Below are positions 27,375 to 34,499 of a stretch of DNA of 64,000 bases, piece by piece. This DNA comes from JAJFHI01 sp050633705. GTDB taxonomy: Bacteria > Pseudomonadota > Alphaproteobacteria > Rhizobiales > Hyphomicrobiaceae. The position numbers and the translations under genes are program-made. Location: contig JBOEGZ010000002.1 in NCBI GenBank assembly GCA_050633705.1, positions 310,001 through 374,000 of the forward strand, written 5' to 3'. Position 1 is the first letter of the stretch, and each line of letters opens with the position of its first letter. The notes beneath the pieces are model-generated. The model did not search any database. It was not told the DNA's origin and saw only the letters and a program-made list of their open reading frames with translations.

Positions 27375-27862
27375 TTACTCTCGAGGAAACTCTTTGCCAA
27401 TCCCAACTGCGACGGCTTCATAAAATCCGGACAGAAACCCGTCGGCCTTGGGTTGGTCAACACCTTTCCCTCCAAAAACGCCACGCCACGTCAGTTGCGC
27501 GCGTCCATCACCTAGATCCTTAACGCGAACCTCACCGACATAATCATTTAACGGGAGTGGAGATGATCGAACAACGTAGTCGTCGCCTCGAATCTTGGGT
27601 TCGTAATACTCCAACTGGAGATGAACCTTACCACCGCCGTCCTTTAGGGTATTGGTCTTTTGCCTACCAATTCCTTGTCTATTCGTGGTGCTGAACTTAA
27701 TTGGCGGCATGACGTTTTCGAAGGGCGCGGGAAGCTCACCGTATTCCAAAGATCGTCTGCAGAGGCATTATACGTTGTTGTAACTCCCGCATCAGTTGAT
27801 GTAGGAGTTGCAACAACGAGCGCTGTTGCAATTGCCATCACACAAAAAGTGACACACTTCAC
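27375..27862 (-). pseudogene. broken SRPBCC (MxaD-like) exported protein gene
   Basis: Two overlapping minus-strand frames together make one SRPBCC-fold protein. The first frame (27862 to about 27735) gives a signal peptide (MKCVTFCVMAIATALVVATP) and the fold's opening TTTYNASADDLWNTV. The second (27749 to 27375) continues with EYGELPAPFENVMPPIKF, NTLKDGGGKVHLQLEYYEP and the closing helix GFLSGFYEAVAVG. The frame changes around 27735-27750, where GAATACGGTG could serve both frames. A deletion between two such short repeats would explain the loss, because the family usually has both segments. It lies between the GntR regulator and the acyl-CoA ligase. A sequencing error is the alternative. Confidence 0.68.
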
Positions 27863-27871
27863 GTTACTCTC

Positions 27872-28558
27872 CTAGCTCCGACTTGTTTCATTTGTGAGTG
27901 CGCTGGTCAGCCCCTCACAAGCCAGTTCAACATGCTTGACGGCGAAGGACTTCGATCCTCTGGCATCTCCGTCAAGAATCGCATTGAGAATATCTGCGTG
28001 CTGCTGCCAAATATCTTTGGGAAGGGCTGCCTTCTGGAGGACTTCGCTCATCACGCGACGCAGGTGAAGCCAATGCGGCTCGCAGGTGGCTGCGAGCAAC
28101 GGGTTGCCCGAACACGCGTAGAGGAAGTTGTGAAATTCAACATCGTGGGCGACCATCTTTTTTATGGATTTGACTTTGACCGCATTCATCCCGGCTTTCA
28201 CGATTGCTTGGCCACGTTGCGCAATTTGGTCTTTCACCTTTGCCGAGGAACCAGCACGTATCGCACTCAAGTGCGCGGCCAAGCCATCCATTGCACTTCT
28301 TATCTGATACCGGCTCGTAATCAGCGACGGGTCGAGCGCTACAACCGCCATTCCGCGCCCCGGAGCATCTTCAACAAGTCCGTCTGCCTTCAGTCGTCCC
28401 ATGACCTGTTGAATGGGCTGGCGTGAAACACCGAGACGTTTTGCCAACTGATCTTGCACAAGGTGCGAGCCAGATGGCAGCGAGCCACCGCAAATCTCAT
28501 CAACGAGGGCCTGATAAGCCTGGTCTGCAAGGCTTGGTGCCGGTGCGATTGGCTTCAT
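27872..28558 (-). CDS. GntR family transcriptional regulator (FCD/FadR type)
   Basis: 228-aa regulator: an N-terminal winged helix-turn-helix (LADQAYQALVDEICGGSLPSGSHLVQDQLAKRLGVSRQPIQQVMGRLKADGLVED) and a C-terminal all-helical FCD ligand domain with the metal-type His pattern (AHDVEFHNFLYACSGNPLL ... HLRRVM ... WQQHADILNAILDGD). It is first in the minus-strand run with the SRPBCC remnant, acyl-CoA ligase, ThDP enzyme and SDR, so it probably controls this catabolic unit in response to an organic acid. The ATG at 28558 is chosen; a perfect palindrome sits just upstream. Confidence 0.87.
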   Translation of the reverse strand: MKPIAPAPSLADQAYQALVDEICGGSLPSGSHLVQDQLAKRLGVSRQPIQQVMGRLKADGLVEDAPGRGMAVVALDPSLITSRYQIRSAMDGLAAHLSAIRAGSSAKVKDQIAQRGQAIVKAGMNAVKVKSIKKMVAHDVEFHNFLYACSGNPLLAATCEPHWLHLRRVMSEVLQKAALPKDIWQQHADILNAILDGDARGSKSFAVKHVELACEGLTSALTNETSRS

Positions 28559-28573
28559 TTTTACATTCCGAAC

Positions 28574-28585
28574 TCTGAATTCAGA
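28574..28585. promoter_or_regulatory. candidate GntR operator
   Basis: Perfect 12-bp palindrome TCTGAATTCAGA, 16 bp before the GntR start codon and next to an AT-rich stretch that could be the -10. Position suggests autoregulation; only one copy was noticed. Confidence 0.4.
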
Positions 28586-28674
28586 ATTTAATAGTACATC
28601 GACGTATTGAAGAGTCAATGCTCTAACAGGCTTCGCAAATTTACCAATGGTCTACCTATTTTACGGTCCGTCAG

Positions 28675-29228
28675 TGTGACCCTCCCCAATTGAATTGGCC
28701 CACCTGCTAGTGTTCAAGAGGAGGACCTAAGATTGCGAGCAAACGACATAAACCGGAAGAGATTGTCATGAAGTTGCGCCAAGTTGGTGTACTTCGCAGC
28801 TAAGGAAAAACGGTTGCGAATGCGATCTGCTAGATCGGTGCCACATCACTAACGTATTACCTTACCTCTGGCGCAAGACGTATGGCGGTATGAGCACTGG
28901 CCATGTCAAGGAACTGAAGAAGCTTCAAAAAGAGAATGATCAACTGTGCATTGTAGCTCTTCTGGGTGATTCTGGTTGGCACGTTAATGACAAGCGCGTG
29001 GAACGGCTGTGGGGTCGGGAGGGGCTAAAGGCGCCAGTAAAACAACCAAAGAAGGGCCGTTTATGGTTCAACGATGGGTCTTGTGTGTAGGCTCCGTGCT
29101 GAATGTCCGAACCATGTTTAGCCTATGACTTTGTTCATTTTCGTACTGATAATGTCGGGATGTTCAGGACATTGAACCTGATTGATGAGTTCACCCGTGA
29201 ATGTCTAGCGATCCGGACTAATCGATAG
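28675..29228 (+). mobile_element. decayed IS3-family insertion sequence
   Basis: Remains of orfA and orfB of an IS3-type element. From 28735 the frame reads ASKRHKPEEIVMKLRQVGVLRS (typical orfA start), then stops at 28801 and 28831, then a frameshift near 28862, then WRKTYGGMSTGHVKELKKLQKEN. The join between the orfA leucine zipper and orfB is lost; the frame goes straight to GWHVNDKRVERLWGREGLKAP (28950-29030). After another stop and frameshift it reads YDFVHFRTDNVGMFRTLNLIDEFTRECLAIRTNR, part of the DDE integrase core, ending at 29228. The left edge (GTGACCC near 28676) looks like an IS3-type end; no right end was found. Not functional. Confidence 0.72.
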
Positions 29229-29235
29229 GGGCAGA

Positions 29236-29481
29236 TCAAAGTCGCGGATTTAATTTCCGATCACTAATTGCGATTGAATTGGTCGTTGCCACGAGTTCTT
29301 CAATCGTGAAAACACTCAGTTCTCCTGCTTCATGAGCGACGGGCGCAAAGTTAAAAACGTCGTTCTCATACCACCATGCACCAATGGCTCGACCGCTTTT
29401 TCGGCTTTTACCGTATATCCGCCACCTTAGCTCCTCCTTTTGAATACTAGCAGGAGGACCAATTCGGTGAGGGAGGATCAA
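29236..29481 (-). CDS. short hypothetical open frame, doubtful
   Basis: 81 codons with a fairly protein-like composition (RWRIYGKSRKSGRAIGAWWYENDVFNF), starting next to the end of the IS3 remnant. I recognise no family and no clear ribosome site. It may be the tail of a gene cut by the insertion. The rest of the 29230-29700 stretch shows nothing else I can support. Confidence 0.22.
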   Translation of the reverse strand: MILPHRIGPPASIQKEELRWRIYGKSRKSGRAIGAWWYENDVFNFAPVAHEAGELSVFTIEELVATTNSIAISDRKLNPRL

Positions 29482-29702
29482 TCTTGGAATCTTCGCAGGA
29501 AAGTACCGAGGGCAAGTATCATCTCAATTGATGCACTAAACAATATTTCTACTTTCACCAATCTATTCTTGTCGGTCAAAATCTCAAGTTCGAGCCCCCG
29601 GCTGGAACGACTGGTCTACATTCATAAGCAGACGTTTTTGAAGTTGCGGTCCAACACCGGTGTGGGACATCTGCAGAAATTGTTTCCATTGCAAACCCAA
29701 CC

Positions 29703-30053
29703 TCAAGAATTAACGAGTAAGTCCCTTATGACGATAGCATTGTTCTGGTCGTGACTTCGAGCCGCATAAAGGAGTGTAAGAGTACGGCCGGGCGATATCT
29801 CGCGTAGCTGTTCCAGTTGTTGTGCTTGCTGCGGTAACTGCAATTCAGCGTAGTATCGGACAACAAATTCATCCCATCTATCAGGTCGATGGCCAAACCA
29901 CTTTCTCAGATCATTGCTCGGTGATACTTCTTTCAACCAACTATCAAGATTTGCATCTGCACGCGTGATACCACGTGGCCACAAACGGTCTACGAGCACA
30001 CGGTAGCCGTCTGTTGCTACTGCAGGAGAATAGATCCGTTTAATTTTGATCAT
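29703..30053 (-). CDS. DUF488 (YeaO-like) family protein
   Basis: 116-aa soluble protein. The N-terminal GYRVLVDRLWPRGITRADANLDSWLKEVSPSNDLRKWFGH is the signature of the DUF488/YeaO family, followed by WDEFVVRYYAEL and a C-terminal LTLLYAARSHDQNNAIVIRDLL. The function is unknown; a role in oxidative or metal stress is only suggested by frequent neighbours. It lies just downstream of the YHS gene, separated by a terminator-like hairpin. Confidence 0.85.
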   Translation of the reverse strand: MIKIKRIYSPAVATDGYRVLVDRLWPRGITRADANLDSWLKEVSPSNDLRKWFGHRPDRWDEFVVRYYAELQLPQQAQQLEQLREISPGRTLTLLYAARSHDQNNAIVIRDLLVNS

Positions 30054-30071
30054 CCTGGCTGGCAGTCATTC

Positions 30072-30125
30072 AAAAAAAAGAAGTTGCATGACGGACGGGC
30101 ACTCAATTGAACCCGCCCGTCATTT
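30072..30125 (-). terminator. rho-independent terminator after the YHS gene
   Basis: On the minus strand, immediately after the YHS stop codon: a stem GACGGGC/GCCCGTC extended by ATGACG/CGTCAT, then CAACTTC and a run of eight T. This is a good intrinsic terminator and separates the YHS and DUF488 genes. Confidence 0.65.
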
Positions 30126-30128
30126 ATC

Positions 30129-30614
30129 TTAAAGGTCTTTAGCAGCGACAGTACGGATTTTCTTCCAGTTCACGTCAGCTTTTGAGATCGTCCCGCTTTT
30201 GTCCTTTTGAAACATGCGGAAGATTTCTTCGTTCAGGAAGAGGTAGAGTTTATTGTCAACAACGGCAGCGAACTTAGGATTGCCATCGAACTTTTTCCCA
30301 ACCGATACTCCGAATGTGCAATAGCCGCCATTCTGAGGGAGATAACTTTTTGGATTAGCCTGAAATTTCTTCATCGTTTCCGCCGACGAGAAGTAATATG
30401 CGACCCCGTCATGAGCCGCCGTGTGCTTTGCAACACCACCGATACGGTTGCCAATATCAAGGAATGTAACTGGGTCAACGCCGTGCAATCCCAAAGGCTT
30501 TCCAACAGCCGTAAGTCCGTTGGACGTATTATATTCTTCTACGGCGAATGCAGTGGAAGATAGTGCCATGACACCAAAGGCGGCAATCACTGCAAGGGGT
30601 AAATTCTGCTTCAT
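30129..30614 (-). CDS. exported YHS domain-containing protein
   Basis: 161 aa with a signal peptide (KQNLPLAVIAAFGVMALSSTAFA). The mature part is a YHS-type domain: GLHGVDPVTFLDIGNRIGGVAKHTAAHDGVAYYFSS, METMKKF-like helix, NPKSYLPQNGGYCTFGVSVGKK, and KLYLFLNEE. YHS domains bind metal or act with copper/haem proteins; this one is periplasmic. The ATG at 30614 is chosen because the signal peptide begins there; the upstream frame is not protein-like. Eighty-four bp upstream of the start lies a 48-bp element that also precedes the gene at 30846-31229. Confidence 0.85.
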   Translation of the reverse strand: MKQNLPLAVIAAFGVMALSSTAFAVEEYNTSNGLTAVGKPLGLHGVDPVTFLDIGNRIGGVAKHTAAHDGVAYYFSSAETMKKFQANPKSYLPQNGGYCTFGVSVGKKFDGNPKFAAVVDNKLYLFLNEEIFRMFQKDKSGTISKADVNWKKIRTVAAKDL

Positions 30615-30697
30615 TGTGTACTCCAATCGTTCTGTTTGAATTTTTAAAATGCTGTCGAAGTTTGCTTGTCGACAGGTCGCAATGTGCGTCCATGTTT

Positions 30698-30745
30698 CCG
30701 TTCGATCTATGCGCAAAAGTCCGGACGAATTGATCAATCATCCGC
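30698..30745 (-). promoter_or_regulatory. shared upstream element, copy A
   Basis: 48 bp that match 38 of 48 positions of the segment at 31312-31359, in the same orientation. Core: TCTATGCGCA (forward strand) and ATTGATC. Copy A begins 84 bp upstream of the YHS start, copy B 83 bp upstream of the membrane-protein start. This is the expected place for an activator site. The nearby AraC-type regulator (31425) is the obvious candidate, though binding is not shown. Confidence 0.55.
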
Positions 30746-30809
30746 ATTAATCTCCTACGGTCGTGGACAAACGGTCGCAATGGATTGAGGAAACGACGTG
30801 CCTTTAAGC

Positions 30810-30840
30810 AAGGCCTGGGAGTTTTGTTTTCCCAGGCCTT
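30810..30840 (-). terminator. strong hairpin after the gene at 30846
   Basis: Perfect 11-bp stem AAGGCCTGGGA/TCCCAGGCCTT with a 9-nt loop, 5 bp beyond the stop codon of the minus-strand membrane protein. There is no long T run on the minus strand, so termination efficiency is uncertain. Confidence 0.5.
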
Positions 30841-30845
30841 CAATT

Positions 30846-31229
30846 TTATGAGTTTGCGAATGCGGGCTGCGAAGTTTCTGTGCGTGGCTTATGTAAACTG
30901 ACAACAAGAAGAACAGCAGCACCGTTTGCCCAATAGTACCAAGCGTCAATCCCTGTAAAGCCTAGCAAGCTTGGCGCAATCAAGAATGTGACACCGACGA
31001 TTAGGTCGACGGCCAAGTGCAATGAGTAAGGCAAAACCCGAAACACGCCGAGTTCGTGATCCGTCAAGAGGGTCAAAACAAATGCGGCAATGCCAGTCAC
31101 AACAGCAAGCCAGAATGCGAGTGGATTGGAACTGCCAAGGGTCAGCAGGAACGGCAAAATTATAAGGCTCAAGGCCACTGGATAATCGAGGAATGCGTGC
31201 ACTTTCTGGGAGACAAATCTGGGGTCCAT
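30846..31229 (-). CDS. SPW-repeat-like membrane protein
   Basis: 127 aa, four hydrophobic helices. It begins MDPRFVSQKVHAFLDYPVALSLIILPFLL and has a second similar unit FRVLPYSLHLAVDLIVGVTFLIAPSLLGF followed by DAWYYWANGAAVLLVV. This resembles the SPW-repeat family of small membrane proteins, function unknown. The ATG at 31229 with AAAAGGA upstream is preferred to 31307. It shares an upstream element with the YHS gene and diverges from the AraC regulator. Confidence 0.68.
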   Translation of the reverse strand: MDPRFVSQKVHAFLDYPVALSLIILPFLLTLGSSNPLAFWLAVVTGIAAFVLTLLTDHELGVFRVLPYSLHLAVDLIVGVTFLIAPSLLGFTGIDAWYYWANGAAVLLVVSLHKPRTETSQPAFANS

Positions 31230-31311
31230 ACTATTGGTTCCTTTTCTTAGTAATACGAAAAAATTGGTAGGCGAGTGTTCGCCGGGAAGCCAACAACGTG
31301 CGTTCATAAGA

Positions 31312-31359
31312 CCGTTCGGTCTATGCGCAGAAGTTCGGTATTATTGATCGATCGTCCGG
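31312..31359 (-). promoter_or_regulatory. shared upstream element, copy B
   Basis: Partner of the element at 30698-30745 (38 of 48 bases identical, same orientation). It lies in the divergent region between the membrane protein gene (start 31229) and the AraC-type regulator gene (start 31425), so it could control both. Confidence 0.55.
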
Positions 31360-31424
31360 CCCACTTGTCGTTTCTGTATGAAGTGTGGCATTCAAGATTA
31401 TCAGGATTCACGTAGGAGCTAATC

Positions 31425-32360
31425 ATGGCGCACGACGCACTAAGCCAAATTTTGGATGCACTCAAACTGCGGGGTTCTGTGTATTTCCACACACATTTCA
31501 ACCCCCCATGGGGCGTACGCGTCCCATCATTCGGAAATGTCGCCCGGTTCCATATGGCAATGCGGGGCGATTGCTGGTTGCGTGTCGAGGGCATTGACCA
31601 ACCCATCCACCTGTCAACCGGTGATCTTATCGTTATCCCTCATGGCACATCGCATATTCTGAGCGACACGAAGGATCGAGAAGCGATCGATGTTGATGAT
31701 GTGATTAGTCAATCGGGCTATGCGGGGCATGGGGTACTTGCCTTTGGCGGCGACGACAACGACCACGCATGCAAACTCTTCTGTGGACATTTCGAATTTG
31801 AAGAGGGAACCATGCACCCGATTCTCGGTGCTCTACCAAATTTTATACACCTTCCCAATACGCAAACAATGAACGCGTATTGGCTTGAATCCGTAATGCG
31901 TTTTGTATCAGCAGAGATCATGGGCGACAAAGCCGGATCGGATGCAATCGTGAATCGGCTAACGGAAATTGTTTTCATTCAGGTTGTTAGAGCGTTTGTC
32001 GACAATGTGGGTGACGCTGCAGGAAGCCTGGCGGGAGTTCTACACCCGCAGCTAAGCAGGTGCTTGTCCGAAGTACACACTGGACCAGAAAGACAGTGGA
32101 CCGTGGAAGCTATGGCTGGGAAAGCCGGAATGTCGCGAACGATATTTGCCGAGCGGTTCACATCACTCATGGGTATGACCCCACTGAGCTATGTTACTCA
32201 CTGGCGCATGCAGGTTGCCCGTCGTGAGCTCGTTGACACGGACCAACCACTTATCGAGATTGCCGAGCATGTTGGCTATGGGTCGGAAGCATCATTTAAC
32301 CGTGCCTTTAAACGTCAATTCAATGTAACACCAGGTGAAATCCGTCGCGCGGCTCATTGA
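31425..32360 (+). CDS. AraC family transcriptional regulator (cupin_6 type)
   Basis: 311-aa regulator. The N-terminal cupin-like sensing domain includes GSVYFHTHFNPPWG, HLSTGDLIVIPHGTSH and ACKLFCGHFEFE, as in the cupin_6 group that contains the HOCl sensor RclR. The C-terminal AraC DNA-binding domain has two helix-turn-helix motifs: WTVEAMAGKAGMSRTIFAERFTSLMGMTPLSYVTHWRM and LIEIAEHVGYGSEASFNRAFKRQFNVTPGEIRR. Cysteines in the sensing domain (CWLRVEG, CKLFC) could be redox-active; this is inference. It probably controls the divergent membrane-protein gene and the YHS gene through the shared 48-bp sites. Confidence 0.87.
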   Translation: MAHDALSQILDALKLRGSVYFHTHFNPPWGVRVPSFGNVARFHMAMRGDCWLRVEGIDQPIHLSTGDLIVIPHGTSHILSDTKDREAIDVDDVISQSGYAGHGVLAFGGDDNDHACKLFCGHFEFEEGTMHPILGALPNFIHLPNTQTMNAYWLESVMRFVSAEIMGDKAGSDAIVNRLTEIVFIQVVRAFVDNVGDAAGSLAGVLHPQLSRCLSEVHTGPERQWTVEAMAGKAGMSRTIFAERFTSLMGMTPLSYVTHWRMQVARRELVDTDQPLIEIAEHVGYGSEASFNRAFKRQFNVTPGEIRRAAH

Positions 32361-32520
32361 TTGTCATCAAAGTTTTCATTTCACCAAAGGGCAAAAAGTG
32401 AGCTTGGAACATTCATTCGCAACAGCGGGTCAACACGCACAAGCAGAAACATTCGAATCGTCTGCGACATCGCGGAGGGCCATTTTCGGTTGTGACCGTC
32501 ATTTGTATCGATGCAGCGCT

Positions 32521-32784
32521 TCACCGCTTACCAGCTGTTGTGCAAAAGAATTCTCCGTTGAAGCGGTCGAAGTCGCAAACTGTAGTGATCTCACGAAAGC
32601 CTGCAGTTCTTAGGTAATTTTCGACCCAACTAGCTGGCGTCTCGCGCTCGTTCGGACCGACAGGCTGGTAACAAACGACAAACTGACCGTACGACTGCAA
32701 AATACGATACACCTCGGATATCATGGTGAGCGGTTCGTCCCAGAATCGAATACCTTCCCGGGGGTTCAATGAGGTTGAGGCCAA
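32521..32784 (-). pseudogene. C-terminal fragment of a SAM-dependent methyltransferase
   Basis: About 85 codons. FWDEPLTMISEVYRILQSYGQFVVCYQP matches the region after the SAM site of class I methyltransferases (the usual DP...EIxRVLxPGGRLV segment), followed by WVENYLRTAGFREITTV. The N-terminal SAM-binding half is absent in any frame upstream, so this is a truncated gene. Confidence 0.58.
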
Positions 32785-32811
32785 TGCGGGTCAAGCGGCA
32801 CCGCTTCACGT

Positions 32812-32839
32812 CCATCCGTCGTCGTGAAACGACGGATGG
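32812..32839. other. perfect 11-bp inverted repeat
   Basis: CCATCCGTCGT (32812-32822) pairs with ACGACGGATGG (32829-32839) around a 6-nt loop. It lies just beyond the truncated 5' end of the methyltransferase fragment. It might be a terminator for a lost gene or a recombination junction. It does not have the ACGR loops of a mini-ykkC guanidine riboswitch. Confidence 0.5.
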
Positions 32840-33118
32840 GCGTCAACTTTTGTCCGCATCGCCGTCATCGGAGGACGATCTGCACAACGTTGGCTTTACC
32901 GGCTCCTCGGCAAAACCGAGCGACAGACAACTTGCATCGCAGATGCTAACGCTCGGAGTTGGCGCGATGGCCTTGTGCCAACTCAAGGAAGTACGTGCGC
33001 AAATTGCCAGAACTTTCGACGGCTTTTACAAACAGCTGAGTCCCCAAAAGACCAACTGTAGGCGAATAGAGTTTACACCGATCACTTAAGACTCAGGATA
33101 CACAAAAAGGATACAGCT

Positions 33119-33436
33119 ATGGCATGGGTATACTTGGCGCTTGCCGCCGTTTTTGAAGTCACGTTCGCAATAAGCATGAAGTACTCAAATGGTTTCACCA
33201 AACCGATGGCAAGTGCCGTCACTGTTGTGGCGGTCATCGCAGGTCTCACCTTCCTAACTCTGTCGATGAAGACGCTCCCCGTCAGCGTGGCATACCCAAT
33301 CTGGACCGCTGTCGGCACCTTGGGCACAATTGTACTTGGCTATTTTCTCCTCGGTGAGAGCCTGACAACCCTGAAAATCGTCTCGGCAGTCGCCATTGTC
33401 GCCGGCGTTGCGGGTCTTCGCGCATCAGCAGGATAG
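33119..33436 (+). CDS. SMR family exporter, Gdx/SugE-like
   Basis: 105-aa four-helix small multidrug resistance protein that works as an antiparallel dimer in the inner membrane. The essential glutamate is Glu13 (VYLALAAVFEVTFAISMKYS). Sequence such as MKTLPVSVAYPIWTAVGTLGTIVLGYFLLGES is closer to the SugE/Gdx branch, which exports guanidinium, than to EmrE. A ribosome site AAAAGGA lies upstream. No guanidine riboswitch was recognised before it, so the substrate remains open. Confidence 0.85.
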   Translation: MAWVYLALAAVFEVTFAISMKYSNGFTKPMASAVTVVAVIAGLTFLTLSMKTLPVSVAYPIWTAVGTLGTIVLGYFLLGESLTTLKIVSAVAIVAGVAGLRASAG

Positions 33437-33605
33437 ATCAGCAAAAAGACTTGGCATGACTGCCGAAAAGGAAAAGCGGTGTGGTCTGTTGAAGAAGGCA
33501 CTCGCCGCTCCTGCCAGGTCAATAGCGAACCCGACCCCTCGGCCAGAGCACCTCACCGGACGCTCTCGTACCACCTGTCAGTAGCTTCACTTCAGCAGAA
33601 CCGCA

Positions 33606-33644
33606 GTTCAGGGACGTCTGGCCTCGTCTCAGGCGTCCCTGAAC
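33606..33644. terminator. 15-bp hairpin between convergent genes
   Basis: GTTCAGGGACGTCTG (33606-33620) and CAGGCGTCCCTGAAC (33630-33644) pair with one mismatch around a 9-nt loop. It sits between the SMR gene (plus) and the tautomerase gene (minus, ends 33654), a natural place for a bidirectional terminator, although no T run follows on either strand. Confidence 0.5.
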
Positions 33645-33653
33645 TCGTAACCG

Positions 33654-34034
33654 CTAGGCGTATTGTGCGACGCCATTGCCAAGCGACCAATCTTCCTTCG
33701 ATACTTCAAGAAGGCTGATAACGACATCTTCAGGCCGAACACCTGGGTCTGCCTTCAGACGTTTCGCGATCTCTGCATAGAGAGCTTTCTTCTTCTCAAC
33801 TGTTCGACCGACATTCAGTGTTATTTGTATGAAAACAATATCGGCAGACCGATCGATGCCAGCATAGTTGCCACTATTGTTGATATTGTCTGCCTCAAGC
33901 TCTGTTATTGTCGCGAAGCGATCGTTCTCGGGTATGTCAATGGTTTCGCGCATTGCAAGATAGATTTGCTCCATCAACGTGTGGCGATACTCAAGCGACT
34001 TGCCTTTTCGGATCGAGATGCTGGTGAACGGCAT
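33654..34034 (-). CDS. tautomerase family protein
   Basis: 126-aa tautomerase-superfamily protein. After Met removal the catalytic Pro1 is exposed (MPFTSISIRKGKS), and the two beta-alpha-beta units typical of the longer subfamily are visible (YLAMRETIDIPENDRFATITEL and VFIQITLNVGRTVEKKKALYAEIAKRL). Substrate unknown. It stands alone, convergent with the SMR gene. Confidence 0.86.
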   Translation of the reverse strand: MPFTSISIRKGKSLEYRHTLMEQIYLAMRETIDIPENDRFATITELEADNINNSGNYAGIDRSADIVFIQITLNVGRTVEKKKALYAEIAKRLKADPGVRPEDVVISLLEVSKEDWSLGNGVAQYA

Positions 34035-34233
34035 TAAAACTTCCTATTCGTTTTCTTTTGAATGTCGAAGGGGGTTTCTTATGGTTGTTTCGTAACAACT
34101 ACTGCTCGCATTTTGTGTATTGGCATAGCAGTCGGGGCGCTAAGACCTGAACTTCTTACTGGATTGTTTGTTTAGACGATATTTGGCGCCAAACAAAGTC
34201 ATATGCACAGACATAAAATAACTTCCTGGGATC

Positions 34234-34320
34234 ATTCGCGTCGATCAAAGTGCATGATGGTCTCTTCCGCTCTGGCATCAACATCAGACAAATTCGATGC
34301 TTACGACAAGTGTAGCAATG
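34234..34320 (-). repeat. 87-bp dispersed repeat, copy 1
   Basis: 80 of 87 bases identical to 47908-47994, same orientation, with weaker similarity in both flanks. It lies in a 465-bp stretch (34035-34499) that otherwise shows no gene. On the minus strand one frame is open through both copies and reads HC-x-TCRK-x-RIC then PERKRPSCTLIDAN. Four of the base differences fall silently in that frame, as if it once coded for protein. Confidence 0.72.
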
Positions 34321-34499
34321 CGCCAGAAACGGAACATAACGGTATAGGACGATTGTTGGAAGAGTGTTGTTTCTGAGACATTTTCAGTTCGAGCGACAAC
34401 AAATTTTCTGCAGCACAAATAGCCAGGTATCAGAATACGCGACGAAAGGCAGCCTCTCGACAGGCAAAGGCCACTGTAGCGTGGTGCCAAAAAACATTG

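Larger units (their letters stand above)
32361..33118. other. 758-bp region with a gene fragment and a hairpin
   Basis: No complete gene. It holds a methyltransferase C-terminal fragment (32521-32784, minus) and a hairpin at 32812-32839. A plus-strand open frame from 32769 to 33089 has no recognisable features and I do not support it as a gene. Confidence 0.4.

Noticed and set aside
32812..32839. Possible mini-ykkC guanidine riboswitch before the SMR gene
   Set aside because: Only one hairpin and no ACGR loops; it lies nearly 300 bp upstream and reads like a gene-remnant hairpin.
32769..33089. Plus-strand open frame upstream of the SMR gene
   Set aside because: Low-complexity, basic sequence with no recognisable feature, and it runs across the hairpin at 32812.
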